Shown here: positions 23,689 to 31,227 of the stretch, in pieces
How the letters are laid out: the number at the start of each line of letters is the position of its first letter
Position numbering within the stretch: position 1 is the stretch's first letter
From: JAXLZZ01 sp046350675
Lineage (GTDB): Bacteria; Patescibacteriota; Saccharimonadia; Saccharimonadales; UBA4665
Length of the DNA: 64,000 bases
NCBI GenBank assembly: GCA_046350675.1
Contig: JAXLZZ010000006.1
Coordinates: 1-64,000, forward strand
Direction of reading: 5' to 3'
Notes under the pieces: generated by a model
Database searches by the model: none
The model's input: only the letters and a program-made list of their open reading frames with translations
What the model was told of the DNA's origin: nothing
Made by a program: the position numbers and the translations under genes

Positions 23689-23785
23689 AAAATCTTCCTA
23701 CTATTGTATCAGCTAGCAACGATATGCGTTGAGTTTGAGGCAGAGCAGTTTCACTTTAGCTGAAGAACATATAGAATAGACGGTA

Positions 23786-24130
23786 ATGGCTTTAAACACA
23801 ACTACAGGAACAGGGACTCAAACGGCAACCGGAACACCTCAGAATGTTGGCGGTCCGAGCACCAACGCAGCTCCATCGGGCAACGTGCAGCCAGGTACTG
23901 CCACCAATCTGCTCAATAGTTCTTCGGGCATTTCGCTGTCTGGTAGCGCTCTCACGACTGTAGATCTTGCCGGCACGTCTGCGACAACTACGACTCAGGC
24001 AACTACAGAACCACCTACGCAGCCTCACCATGTCAACGCCGCAGCACTCGGTCTATTCATTGCTTTGGCAGTAGTAGCGGTGCTCGTTTTTGTCTCCATG
24101 ACGCGTTCTGCAAAAAATACAACGCACTAA
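23786..24130 (+). CDS. Thr/Ser/Gly-rich tail-anchored membrane protein
   Basis: 114 residues: ~78 of low-complexity Thr/Ser/Gly/Asn/Pro, then a membrane segment (AALGLFIALAVVAVLVFVSM) and a short basic tail (TRSAKNTTH). The basic tail after the helix suggests N-outside topology despite no signal peptide. TAGAAT ends 8 bases before the ATG. No family recognised; similar in build to 3370-3705. Confidence 0.6.
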   Translation: MALNTTTGTGTQTATGTPQNVGGPSTNAAPSGNVQPGTATNLLNSSSGISLSGSALTTVDLAGTSATTTTQATTEPPTQPHHVNAAALGLFIALAVVAVLVFVSMTRSAKNTTH

Positions 24131-24214
24131 TCATTTACCGCTTGCGACGGGGTAATGCAGGGCAGTATTATGATATTGAGATTGCTCGAAACAAAGCAAA
24201 ATTACACACACTTA

Positions 24215-24242
24215 TTGACAAAATATCAAAAAGGTGTATAAT
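24215..24242 (+). promoter_or_regulatory. Consensus promoter of the 29-residue ORF
   Basis: Perfect TTGACA (24215-24220) and perfect TATAAT (24237-24242) with a 16-base spacer, one of the strongest promoters in the window. Confidence 0.8.
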
Positions 24243-24303
24243 ACATAGTGTTTCGTGATCACAAAACAAACATTTACAAAAACAAAAAAGGAGCGATTAT
24301 CGC

Positions 24304-24393
24304 ATGAAAGTCAGTAGCGGTTTAGCTTTTGAACTATCAGCAACATCAGACTCAGGATTACTGAGAATTGATAAACTGATCAAAAAGCTATAG
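24304..24393 (+). CDS. Putative 29-residue peptide
   Basis: ATG 24304 to TAG 24393 encodes MKVSSGLAFELSATSDSGL.. ending in LIKKL. An AAAGGAGCGA Shine-Dalgarno lies 6-7 bases upstream, a perfect promoter lies 60 bases upstream, and a terminator starts 8 bases after the stop. The ~55-base UTR is A-rich and contains GTGATCAC. The peptide has no membrane segment and matches nothing I know. The transcript could also be a non-coding RNA with a chance ORF, but the spacing of all four signals argues for translation. Confidence 0.6.
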   Translation: MKVSSGLAFELSATSDSGLLRIDKLIKKL

Positions 24394-24400
24394 CCAACAG

Positions 24401-24425
24401 AAGAGCCCGGGAAACCGGGCTCTTT
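24401..24425. terminator. Bidirectional intrinsic terminator
   Basis: AAGAGCCCGG-GAAA-CCGGGCTCTT. It serves the small ORF on + and the membrane-protein gene on -. Confidence 0.85.
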
Positions 24426-25068
24426 ACTTACCGGACTTCGCACGATATCGCACAAACAGCGTTATGTATTTGTGCGCGAGGATCACCATGAGCACTATCC
24501 CATAAAACACCCACAAAGTGCGGAACCAACCATCAGCCAGTTGGCTTCCAAGCTCTAGGCCGTGATAAAAAATAGCCAACATAGCTATATCTACGGCAGC
24601 GGTTACATATACCCACCAATGTTGCTTATCAAAAAAGCGCTTGAGTTTGTATGCCAAAAAAATCAACAGGCTTACAGGTCCAAGAAATAGGGCTAATTGC
24701 AGGCTTGGTTGCACGTAAGACTTGTAGCTCCCGGGGGGCAAGCCGTAGCCATCGGCGTATCGCTGCACAACAAGGATACTGGGGTGCAAACAGATGAGTA
24801 GTAGCACCGCGTAGCCAGTGTAGGCAAAATAAGATTTGAGAACTTTGCTGCTGATATCAAACAACTCAGCTATGGCACCACTCACATATTGCGACCACAT
24901 GATACTGAACGCCAGTAGGCCGAGGAGTGGGAATAGATCGTATGCTCCAACATGCTTGAAATGACCGTAATAATCACTACTCCATGCAAGTACTGCCAGC
25001 AGGCTGACCACTACCGTTAACAACCAACTAAATAGCAGCACATTTCGGTTGTTTTTGGGCTCACTCAT
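24424..25068 (-). CDS. Multi-pass membrane protein, ferric-reductase/cytochrome-b-like
   Basis: 214 residues with six predicted membrane helices. Histidines sit in or near helices (LICLHPSILVVQRYADG, FYHGLELGSQ, LAHKYITLF), as in ferric-reductase-like or b561-type heme proteins, but no heme-binding pattern can be fixed from sequence alone. It is divergent from a cupredoxin gene, which fits a role in electron transfer. Function is an inference. Confidence 0.6.
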   Translation of the reverse strand: MSEPKNNRNVLLFSWLLTVVVSLLAVLAWSSDYYGHFKHVGAYDLFPLLGLLAFSIMWSQYVSGAIAELFDISSKVLKSYFAYTGYAVLLLICLHPSILVVQRYADGYGLPPGSYKSYVQPSLQLALFLGPVSLLIFLAYKLKRFFDKQHWWVYVTAAVDIAMLAIFYHGLELGSQLADGWFRTLWVFYGIVLMVILAHKYITLFVRYRAKSGK

Positions 25069-25133
25069 ACACTTAGCTTACACGCATTATTCAATACTTT
25101 GCTACGATAGATATACACAGTGGAGGTAACGCT

Positions 25134-25583
25134 ATGGGTAAGAACGCAAAAGTAATCATTGTAATACTGGCAGTCGCGATTCCTGCAATTATCATTGCAA
25201 TCGCACTTACAAGTGGCAAAAGCGAGGCGCCGACAACAAACAGTTCAGAACAAGGCAATACGAGCCAACAAACAGCCTCTAACACAGACGAAAGCGGAAC
25301 ATCAGCCAACGAAACTGATGCCAAAAATGTCAGCGTAGAGATTAAAGATCATGCCTATAATCCAGCAACAATTACGGTAAAAGTTGGCACGACTGTGACT
25401 TGGACAAATCAAGATAGCGTTCGTCACGATGTGGTGGCTACCAATGCTAGTGCCGATGCACCTAGCAGTGAGTTGTTGGCCAAAGGTGAATCCTACAGCT
25501 TCACATTCAATAAGACTGGCACCTATGATTATTACTGCACGCCTCATCCGTACATGAAGGGCAAAGTTATCGTAACGGAGTAG
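25134..25583 (+). CDS. Membrane-anchored cupredoxin
   Basis: 149 residues: N-terminal membrane helix (VIIVILAVAIPAIIIAIAL), a Ser/Thr/Asn-rich linker (residues ~28-62) and a plastocyanin-like domain. Type 1 copper ligands are all present: His in VRHDVV, then Cys, His and Met in YYCTPHPYMKG. The core motifs YNPATITVKVGTTVTWTNQD and FNKTGTYDYYC are family-typical. It should carry electrons on the outer face of the membrane. GTGGAGG precedes the ATG. The stop abuts the convergent MFS gene. Confidence 0.9.
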   Translation: MGKNAKVIIVILAVAIPAIIIAIALTSGKSEAPTTNSSEQGNTSQQTASNTDESGTSANETDAKNVSVEIKDHAYNPATITVKVGTTVTWTNQDSVRHDVVATNASADAPSSELLAKGESYSFTFNKTGTYDYYCTPHPYMKGKVIVTE

Positions 25584-26738
25584 TTAGTCGCGGATTAAGT
25601 TGATGCCATACAGCGATGGAATAGCGATCACGATAGCCAATAGAACTACTAATTGTGCCGAGACAAAAAGGCTGGCTATAGCGAGAATCGCAAAGAATGT
25701 TGCCCAGAGTATACCGTGTGCGAGCTCCATACCACACGTGTATTCAAGCAAACCTTCGTTGTCAGCATTCTTGTAGTAACGACTAGTAAACGAGTTAGCT
25801 AGCAGTGCCTGACTTGTTCCAGATAGGAGATTGACGCCCATCACGCCTGCTGGAGTCGCTGCGAATAGCTTGGCGATACTCCCTAGAATACCTGCTACGA
25901 TGCCTTGTTTGATGTATCGGCGCTCGCCAACTTTATCTTCTTTTTTGCCAACGTATAGTGAAACGCAAATCGCAACAATAATCATAAATGAGCTCAGTAC
26001 ACCGATTACAGAATATGAAACAATAAATAATGAAAGACCGATTGGCCACATCACAGACTCAACTAAGTTAGAGATGCTGAGTAAACCATTGGCAAGAAAG
26101 TCACGGCTTTTATTCCATGGGATTTTATTGAAATTAAACGTGAATCGGGCCGAGTTGTTCTCTTCCAATAGCAGGGGAGCATTGGCAACGCAGATGATAA
26201 CTACCGCAATGCCGTACAGCCAGTTAAATCCGAAACTTGCAGCAATAAAGCCGCCAATTGCTGGCGCAACACCATGTAAGAACAGGGTTATAGCATTAAG
26301 CTTACCTATCTGGGCGCCAGTTCTTTTGTGCGATCTAGATACGACAAAATTGGCTGTAAATGCTGGAAAATAGAAAGCTGAGTACCCGGCCCGAGCGATT
26401 GCTAGCGCCCACAAGGGGAACGCATAGTGAGGCAAGGCATACAGAAAAAAGAAAAACAACGCATTGAAAATGTTGCCGAGTATAATTGTGTGGTTAGCGC
26501 CGAGTTTTGTGATGCACTTGAAAGCTATAGGCGTAAAAAAGGTCATAACTATACCGCTGAGCATGCAAAATACAAGAACCTCGGTTAAAGAATAACCACT
26601 TCTCATCAAATAAATTGGCACAAACAATCCAACAAGCCATACTGCGAATGAATCAAGTGAACGTTCCCAGAAAAGCTTCTTCATTTCTGATATGCGCAAT
26701 AAGTGATATACGTGTGTGTTTTGGCTGCGGTGGATCAT
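25584..26738 (-). CDS. MFS-type transporter
   Basis: 384 residues with about eleven to twelve membrane helices. The first half contains WLVGLFVPIYLMRSGYSLTE and the loop KCITKLGANHTIILGN, where the MFS A-motif is poorly kept; the central loop separates two six-helix halves. Substrate unknown. The N-terminus HVYHLLRISEMKKLF resembles other Saccharibacteria transporters, so ATG 26738 is used; ATG 26684 is an alternative and no clear promoter was found. Confidence 0.8.
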   Translation of the reverse strand: MIHRSQNTHVYHLLRISEMKKLFWERSLDSFAVWLVGLFVPIYLMRSGYSLTEVLVFCMLSGIVMTFFTPIAFKCITKLGANHTIILGNIFNALFFFFLYALPHYAFPLWALAIARAGYSAFYFPAFTANFVVSRSHKRTGAQIGKLNAITLFLHGVAPAIGGFIAASFGFNWLYGIAVVIICVANAPLLLEENNSARFTFNFNKIPWNKSRDFLANGLLSISNLVESVMWPIGLSLFIVSYSVIGVLSSFMIIVAICVSLYVGKKEDKVGERRYIKQGIVAGILGSIAKLFAATPAGVMGVNLLSGTSQALLANSFTSRYYKNADNEGLLEYTCGMELAHGILWATFFAILAIASLFVSAQLVVLLAIVIAIPSLYGINLIRD

Positions 26739-26770
26739 ATTTGTTTTTGTTGTGTACGGTCTTGATAACG

Positions 26771-26793
26771 ATGGTACCGGGGGCGAGGCTCGA
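26771..26793. repeat. Duplicated tRNA 3' end (23 bp)
   Basis: Bases 26771-26793 are identical to 26951-26973, which is the 3' part of the adjacent tRNA (T-arm half, acceptor and CCA). The copy is 180 bp away and carries no further tRNA sequence. This is the pattern left by integration into a tRNA 3' end or by a tRNA gene duplication that decayed. Nothing else was recognised between the copies. Confidence 0.75.
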
Positions 26794-26951
26794 GCAGACG
26801 TACGATGATAAATTAGCCTTCGCTACTTCATCATCTACTACATTCTGTGCAAATCCGAGATTTGACAGAATTCTGCGACCTGCTGAGATCGCGCGCCAAA
26901 CCTAGCTCGCTGCTATATAAAAACTTCATACAGATGCATGCACTTTTTATA

Positions 26952-27028
26952 TGGTACCGGGGGCGAGGCTCGAACTCGCGACCTCAGGCTTATGAGTCCT
27001 GCGCTCTAACCAACTGAGCTACCCCGGC
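26952..27028 (-). tRNA. tRNA-Met (CAT), probably elongator
   Basis: 77 bases with CCA: GCCGGGG/CCCCGGT acceptor (G:U at the end), D-arm GCTC/GAGC, anticodon arm CAGGA-CTCATAA-GCCTG, T-arm GCGAG-TTCGAGC-CTCGC. The initiator signature is missing. Elongator Met is favoured over Ile2, with some uncertainty (see 13242). Confidence 0.87.
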
Positions 27029-27080
27029 GGATTGGGCTTGGCTTGCAATACGCAAACAACAGGGGACAATATAGCACGAT

Positions 27081-27869
27081 TTATATCTGTTGGCTAGGGA
27101 GATACACCTTGTAGGCCAAGTAGCTTGCAGCCGAGAAGCCTATAGCGACAACAACAATGCGTATGGTGTGTGATGAAACACGTTGCGAGGCGTGAGCCCC
27201 CCAATAACCGCCCAAGGCACTGCCAGCACCCATGACCAGGCCGTGCTTCCAGTCGATCAAGCCAGCTCCCGCTAAACATAGTAATGACACAAGTGCCAAA
27301 CAGGTTGTAGTTACACTTTTTAGCGCGTTCATGCGGTGCATGTGCTCATGAAGGTGTGTAAAGCTTAAAAATGCCAACATAATGAAGCCAAAGCCCGCAC
27401 CAAAAAATCCACCATAAATAGACACGGGCAGCATGGCAATACCTACGATTACGAGCGGCTTAATAGCTCGTTGTAGCTGCTTGGGGCCGTGTAAATGTTT
27501 GTGTAGTTGAGAATAAATTAGGGGTTGAAACGCAAAAAGTACAACCGCAATCAATATTAGGACTGGCACAAGCCCCTCAAATTTCTCTGGGGATGTATGT
27601 TTTAGGGCTGTGGCACCAATTGCGCCACCGACTGCAACAGGTATTAATAGGAGAAGGTACTTAGCAGGCACCTTGCGCAGATATTTGCGGTATCCATATG
27701 TTGCCGCTAAATTGCCCGGCAGGGTGACAATGTTTGTAGTCGCATTTGCCACAATTGGTGGTATACCTACGCCGAGCATAATAGGGAAACCAATAAGCAT
27801 ACCGCCACCTGCGATAGCATTCATGACACCGACGAGCATGCCCACTATAAATAAAATTATTTCAGTCAT
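27081..27869 (-). CDS. TauE/SafE family permease
   Basis: 262 residues with eight membrane helices in two related halves. The start VGMLVGVMNAIAGGGMLIGFPIM and the second-half repeat VSIYGGFFGAGFGFIMLAFL are the family hallmarks. Members export sulfite, sulfoacetate or other organosulfur anions, or import such compounds; the substrate here is unknown. A His-rich loop (LHKHLHGPKQ, HLHEHMHRM) is unusual. Confidence 0.88.
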   Translation of the reverse strand: MTEIILFIVGMLVGVMNAIAGGGMLIGFPIMLGVGIPPIVANATTNIVTLPGNLAATYGYRKYLRKVPAKYLLLLIPVAVGGAIGATALKHTSPEKFEGLVPVLILIAVVLFAFQPLIYSQLHKHLHGPKQLQRAIKPLVIVGIAMLPVSIYGGFFGAGFGFIMLAFLSFTHLHEHMHRMNALKSVTTTCLALVSLLCLAGAGLIDWKHGLVMGAGSALGGYWGAHASQRVSSHTIRIVVVAIGFSAASYLAYKVYLPSQQI

Positions 27870-27911
27870 GTTTGTATTGTTTAACTACGCTAAGCTTAAC
27901 AGTTTTGGTGT

Positions 27912-28326
27912 CTATTTGCTACGGAAGAGCTTTGGTTTTGCTTTCTTGAGATTCTTCCAGCATGGGTCAAATAAGGGGCTTGGCAGTGAGGCAAAATCAC
28001 GCCAAGCTAGCTGAATAAGTTTGTCAGGTTCGGTTACAGACTCCTTGCCGCTCACCCAGTCGCTTTCTACCCATAGGGTGATGTAGTGTTTCTGATCATT
28101 TTCGAAAAGGTCATTGGTTACTGTCAACAGGCGCACGTTAGTAATCTCCAGGCCAGTTTCCTCTAGCACTTCGCGCTTTGCGCACTCTTCCCAAGATTCT
28201 CCATATTCCAGATGCCCGCCAGGAATACTCCAGGTATTAGCGCCGTGCGCCGAGTCGCTGACCCATGATGAATTTGTCATCTTTCCAGACAAACACCCCA
28301 ACCCCAACTTTCGGATACGCTGACAT
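27912..28326 (-). pseudogene. Frameshifted Nudix hydrolase
   Basis: The Nudix box GGHLEYGESWEECAKREVLE..GLEI lies in one frame, but the true N-terminus lies in another. From ATG 28326 the sequence reads MSAYPKVGVGVFVWKDDKF then IMGQRLGA, exactly the family start, and stops at TAA 28237. Continuing with HGANTWSIPGG requires a jump of frame at about 28245-28250, consistent with loss of one base. A TATGAT box lies 6 bases before ATG 28326, supporting that start. The long open frame up to 28625 is only the antisense of tilS. It could be a real decaying gene or a sequencing error. Intact, it would encode a ~138-residue NTP/NDP-X hydrolase. Confidence 0.85.
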
Positions 28327-28360
28327 ATTCTCATCATACTAGAATTGGTACTATAAGAGT
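28327..28360. promoter_or_regulatory. Compact divergent promoter of the Nudix gene and tilS
   Basis: Only 34 bases separate the two start codons. TATGAT on the minus strand (28333-28338) lies 6 bases from the Nudix ATG; TACTAT on the plus strand (28349-28354) lies 6 bases from the tilS ATG. The -35 region of each must overlap the other gene. Confidence 0.6.
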
Positions 28361-29248
28361 ATGGATGTAAGGCTGGAGCCGGGTTCGTATGTGATTGCTG
28401 TGAGTGGTGGGGTAGACTCGGTGGCTTTGCTGCACCATCTCCAGCAGCAGCCTGAACTACAATTGACGGTTGCGCATTTTGATCACGGCATTCGTGAGGA
28501 TTCTGTAGCGGATCGCCAATTGGTAGCACAACTTGCAAATCAGTATGGTCTTCCTTTTGTGTATGACGAGGGCCAACTGGGGCCAAATGCGAGTGAAGCT
28601 CAAGCACGCGAAGCCCGCTATGCATTTTTGAGAAAAGTCGCTAAGTCAACTAATGCCCATGCAATTATTACCGCGCACCATCAAGATGATGCAGTCGAAA
28701 CTGCCATTATCAATCTTCTCCGCGGTACCGGGCGCAAAGGTCTAACTGCTCTAAATGACACACAAGACATAAAACGTCCAATTAGACATATCCCAAAATC
28801 AGCCCTTATTGAGTATGCAAAAGATCAAGGACTCGTGTGGCACGAGGATAGTACGAACACAGACGAAAAGTACCTGCGTAATTATGTGCGTCATCGCTTG
28901 GTCTCGCGAATTGATATTGAAAATCGTCAAAAACTCCTGCAGATTATCGATAACCTGCACACCGTAAATCAGGAGTTGGACCAACTTCTAGAGGAAGAGT
29001 TACAAATACATAGTATTGATGGTGTTGTTGATCGGCAGTGGTTTATTCAGTTGCCGCACGGCGTTGCCCGGGAAGTAATGGCGACCTGGCTTCGACATTC
29101 AGAGGTCTATGATTTTGATCGTAAAGCACTCGAGCGACTGGTTGTGGGGGCTAAAACTGGCAGGCCAGGTACCTCATATGATGCAGTTTTAGGGACGCGC
29201 TTAAAAGTCGGCATTGACGGCTTGGCACTACAGGGTAATGAGTGCTAG
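28361..29248 (+). CDS. tilS: tRNA(Ile)-lysidine synthetase
   Basis: 295 residues. The PP-loop ATPase motif is AVSGGVDSVALLHHL near the N-terminus, followed by VAHFDHGIREDS, AREARYAFLRK, TAHHQDDAVET and LRGTGRKGL, the standard TilS series. It attaches lysine to C34 of tRNA-Ile2 (CAT), changing its decoding from AUG to AUA. Homologues in E. coli exceed 430 residues; the C-terminal tRNA-binding domains are reduced here. Its substrate is one of the CAT tRNAs at 13242 or 26952. Confidence 0.93.
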   Translation: MDVRLEPGSYVIAVSGGVDSVALLHHLQQQPELQLTVAHFDHGIREDSVADRQLVAQLANQYGLPFVYDEGQLGPNASEAQAREARYAFLRKVAKSTNAHAIITAHHQDDAVETAIINLLRGTGRKGLTALNDTQDIKRPIRHIPKSALIEYAKDQGLVWHEDSTNTDEKYLRNYVRHRLVSRIDIENRQKLLQIIDNLHTVNQELDQLLEEELQIHSIDGVVDRQWFIQLPHGVAREVMATWLRHSEVYDFDRKALERLVVGAKTGRPGTSYDAVLGTRLKVGIDGLALQGNEC

Positions 29249-29268
29249 GAAAATCCTAATAGCAGAGG

Positions 29269-29274
29269 TATAAT
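29269..29274 (+). promoter_or_regulatory. -10 box of ftsH
   Basis: Perfect TATAAT, 8 bases before ATG 29283, with no Shine-Dalgarno between. Confidence 0.6.
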
Positions 29275-29282
29275 AGTTTTCT

Positions 29283-31154
29283 ATGGACAAAAAGCCACTT
29301 CGACCGAATCGTAAATCGAATAAGAGTAATAACCGCAATACCAAAAATGTTGCTTTTGCAGCGATGCTTATCCTGTTTGGCCTGATTGTAATTGCCGCAG
29401 TAAATCAACCGAACAAAACGCTTAAAACCATTCCGCTCACCCAAGCTGTTCGCGATGCCAATGCTGGTAAGTATGAAGGTATGAAAGTCAGTGGTAGCGA
29501 AATCAAAATTACTGAAGATGGTCAATCAAAACCGACACTTAAAACGTATCTGGAACAAAACGCCACACTAAAAGGCGAAGGTTTTAACTTCGATAAAGTT
29601 AAGATTGAAACGACCGCTAGCACAAGTAGCAACTCTACCTGGGTAGCAATCGGCACATCGATTATTCCAGTCGTAATTATCGCAGCTTTCCTATGGTTTA
29701 TGTTGCGCAGCGCACAAGGCCAGGGCAATCAAGCAATGAGCTTTGGCAAGAGCAAAGCACGTTTGTATGGCAACGAAAAAGACAAAGTTACGTTTAAGGA
29801 TATTGCTGGTAGCGATGAGGCTAAACAAGATCTTGAAGAGGTTGTTGAATTCCTAAAATATCCAAAGAAATTCGCCGGTATGGGTGCGCGCATTCCAAAA
29901 GGCGTGCTACTTGTTGGTCCTCCGGGCACAGGTAAAACCATGCTTTCTCGCGCGGTTGCCGGTGAAGCAAATGTGCCATTCTTTAGTATTTCAGGCTCTG
30001 AATTTGTTGAAATGTTTGTTGGTGTTGGGGCATCACGTGTACGCGACCTATTTGCCAAAGCCAAAAAGAACGCACCATGTATTATCTTCGTAGATGAGAT
30101 TGACGCAGTTGGACGCCGCCGTGGTTCTGGAATGGGTGGTGGCCACGACGAGCGCGAACAAACACTTAACCAAATTTTGGTGGAGATGGATGGATTCGAT
30201 CAGGGACAAAACGTTATTGTCTTGGCGGCTACTAACCGTGCTGATGTGCTTGATCCAGCATTGTTGCGTCCAGGTCGCTTCGACCGTCGCGTTAATATTG
30301 GTTTGCCAGATCGTAAAGACCGCGAAGCGATCCTTAAAAATCACTTTGCCAAGAAGCCGCTGGCCAAGAATGTCGACCTTGATGCGTTGGCAGCAAAAGC
30401 CGCAGGTTCATCAGGCGCTGATCTTGCAAATATCGCAAACGAATCTGCAATTATTGCAGCTCGAAACAGCCACAGCGAGATTACTCAGCACGATGTTACT
30501 GAAGCCTTCGAGCGCGTAGCAATCGGTCCAGAGCGCAAGAGCAAAGTCATGACGGAAGCAGATAAGACTACAACTGCATATCACGAAGCAGGCCACGCAT
30601 TAGTTGGCCACGTGTTGCCAGACAGCGATCCAGTACACAAAGTTACGATTATTCCTCGTGGTGGTACCGGCGGCGTAACATGGTTTATTCCCCCTGAAGA
30701 TCGTGTATTTGTGTCACTGATTCAATTCAAGGATATGTTGGCGCGTGGTCTTGGTGGCCGTATTGCCGAAGAAGTTGTACTCGGCAAAGATCGCATTACA
30801 ACAGGAGCAGGCAACGACCTAAAATCTGCAGCTGAGCTGGCCCGCGATATGATTATGAATCAAGGTATGGGTGAAAAACTGCGAGACCAAGTATTCCATG
30901 TCGACGATGGCATGATGCTAGATCGCTTGGTGCATGAACGCGATTATTCTGACGAAACCGCTAAGATGATTGACGATGAAGTCGAGAAGCTGATAACCGA
31001 AGCTGCAACTCGTGCCCGCGCGGTAATCAAGGCAAATATGTCACATCTTGAGAAGCTCAAGGATGAGCTTATTGAGAAGGAAACAGTTGATGCTGACGAA
31101 GTCGCAGAAGCACTCAAAGGTTCCAAACTACCATCCTCAGCCGCTTTGTACTAA
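29283..31154 (+). CDS. ftsH: ATP-dependent zinc metalloprotease FtsH
   Basis: 623 residues, normal length. Two N-terminal membrane helices (about 20-40 and 121-140) flank an outside domain of ~75 residues. The AAA module has Walker A GPPGTGKT, Walker B IIFVDEIDAVGRRRG and the SRH NRADVLDPALLRPGRFDRR. The peptidase has the zinc motif HEAGH and a third ligand region GAGNDLKSA. It degrades misfolded membrane proteins and selected cytosolic substrates as a hexamer at the inner membrane. It heads a run of housekeeping genes (murJ, lepA), each apparently with its own promoter. Confidence 0.96.
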   Translation: MDKKPLRPNRKSNKSNNRNTKNVAFAAMLILFGLIVIAAVNQPNKTLKTIPLTQAVRDANAGKYEGMKVSGSEIKITEDGQSKPTLKTYLEQNATLKGEGFNFDKVKIETTASTSSNSTWVAIGTSIIPVVIIAAFLWFMLRSAQGQGNQAMSFGKSKARLYGNEKDKVTFKDIAGSDEAKQDLEEVVEFLKYPKKFAGMGARIPKGVLLVGPPGTGKTMLSRAVAGEANVPFFSISGSEFVEMFVGVGASRVRDLFAKAKKNAPCIIFVDEIDAVGRRRGSGMGGGHDEREQTLNQILVEMDGFDQGQNVIVLAATNRADVLDPALLRPGRFDRRVNIGLPDRKDREAILKNHFAKKPLAKNVDLDALAAKAAGSSGADLANIANESAIIAARNSHSEITQHDVTEAFERVAIGPERKSKVMTEADKTTTAYHEAGHALVGHVLPDSDPVHKVTIIPRGGTGGVTWFIPPEDRVFVSLIQFKDMLARGLGGRIAEEVVLGKDRITTGAGNDLKSAAELARDMIMNQGMGEKLRDQVFHVDDGMMLDRLVHERDYSDETAKMIDDEVEKLITEAATRARAVIKANMSHLEKLKDELIEKETVDADEVAEALKGSKLPSSAALY

Positions 31155-31227
31155 AAACCTCGTAAAACTGCTGTCATAACTCCGGTAACTGCTTTATACT
31201 TAAGGTTGATTTAAGTATGCAAATTTC

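Noticed and set aside
28338..28625. Upstream extension of the Nudix frame to a long protein
   Set aside because: The sequence is the antisense of tilS with no Nudix similarity; the family N-terminus is found in another frame from 28326.
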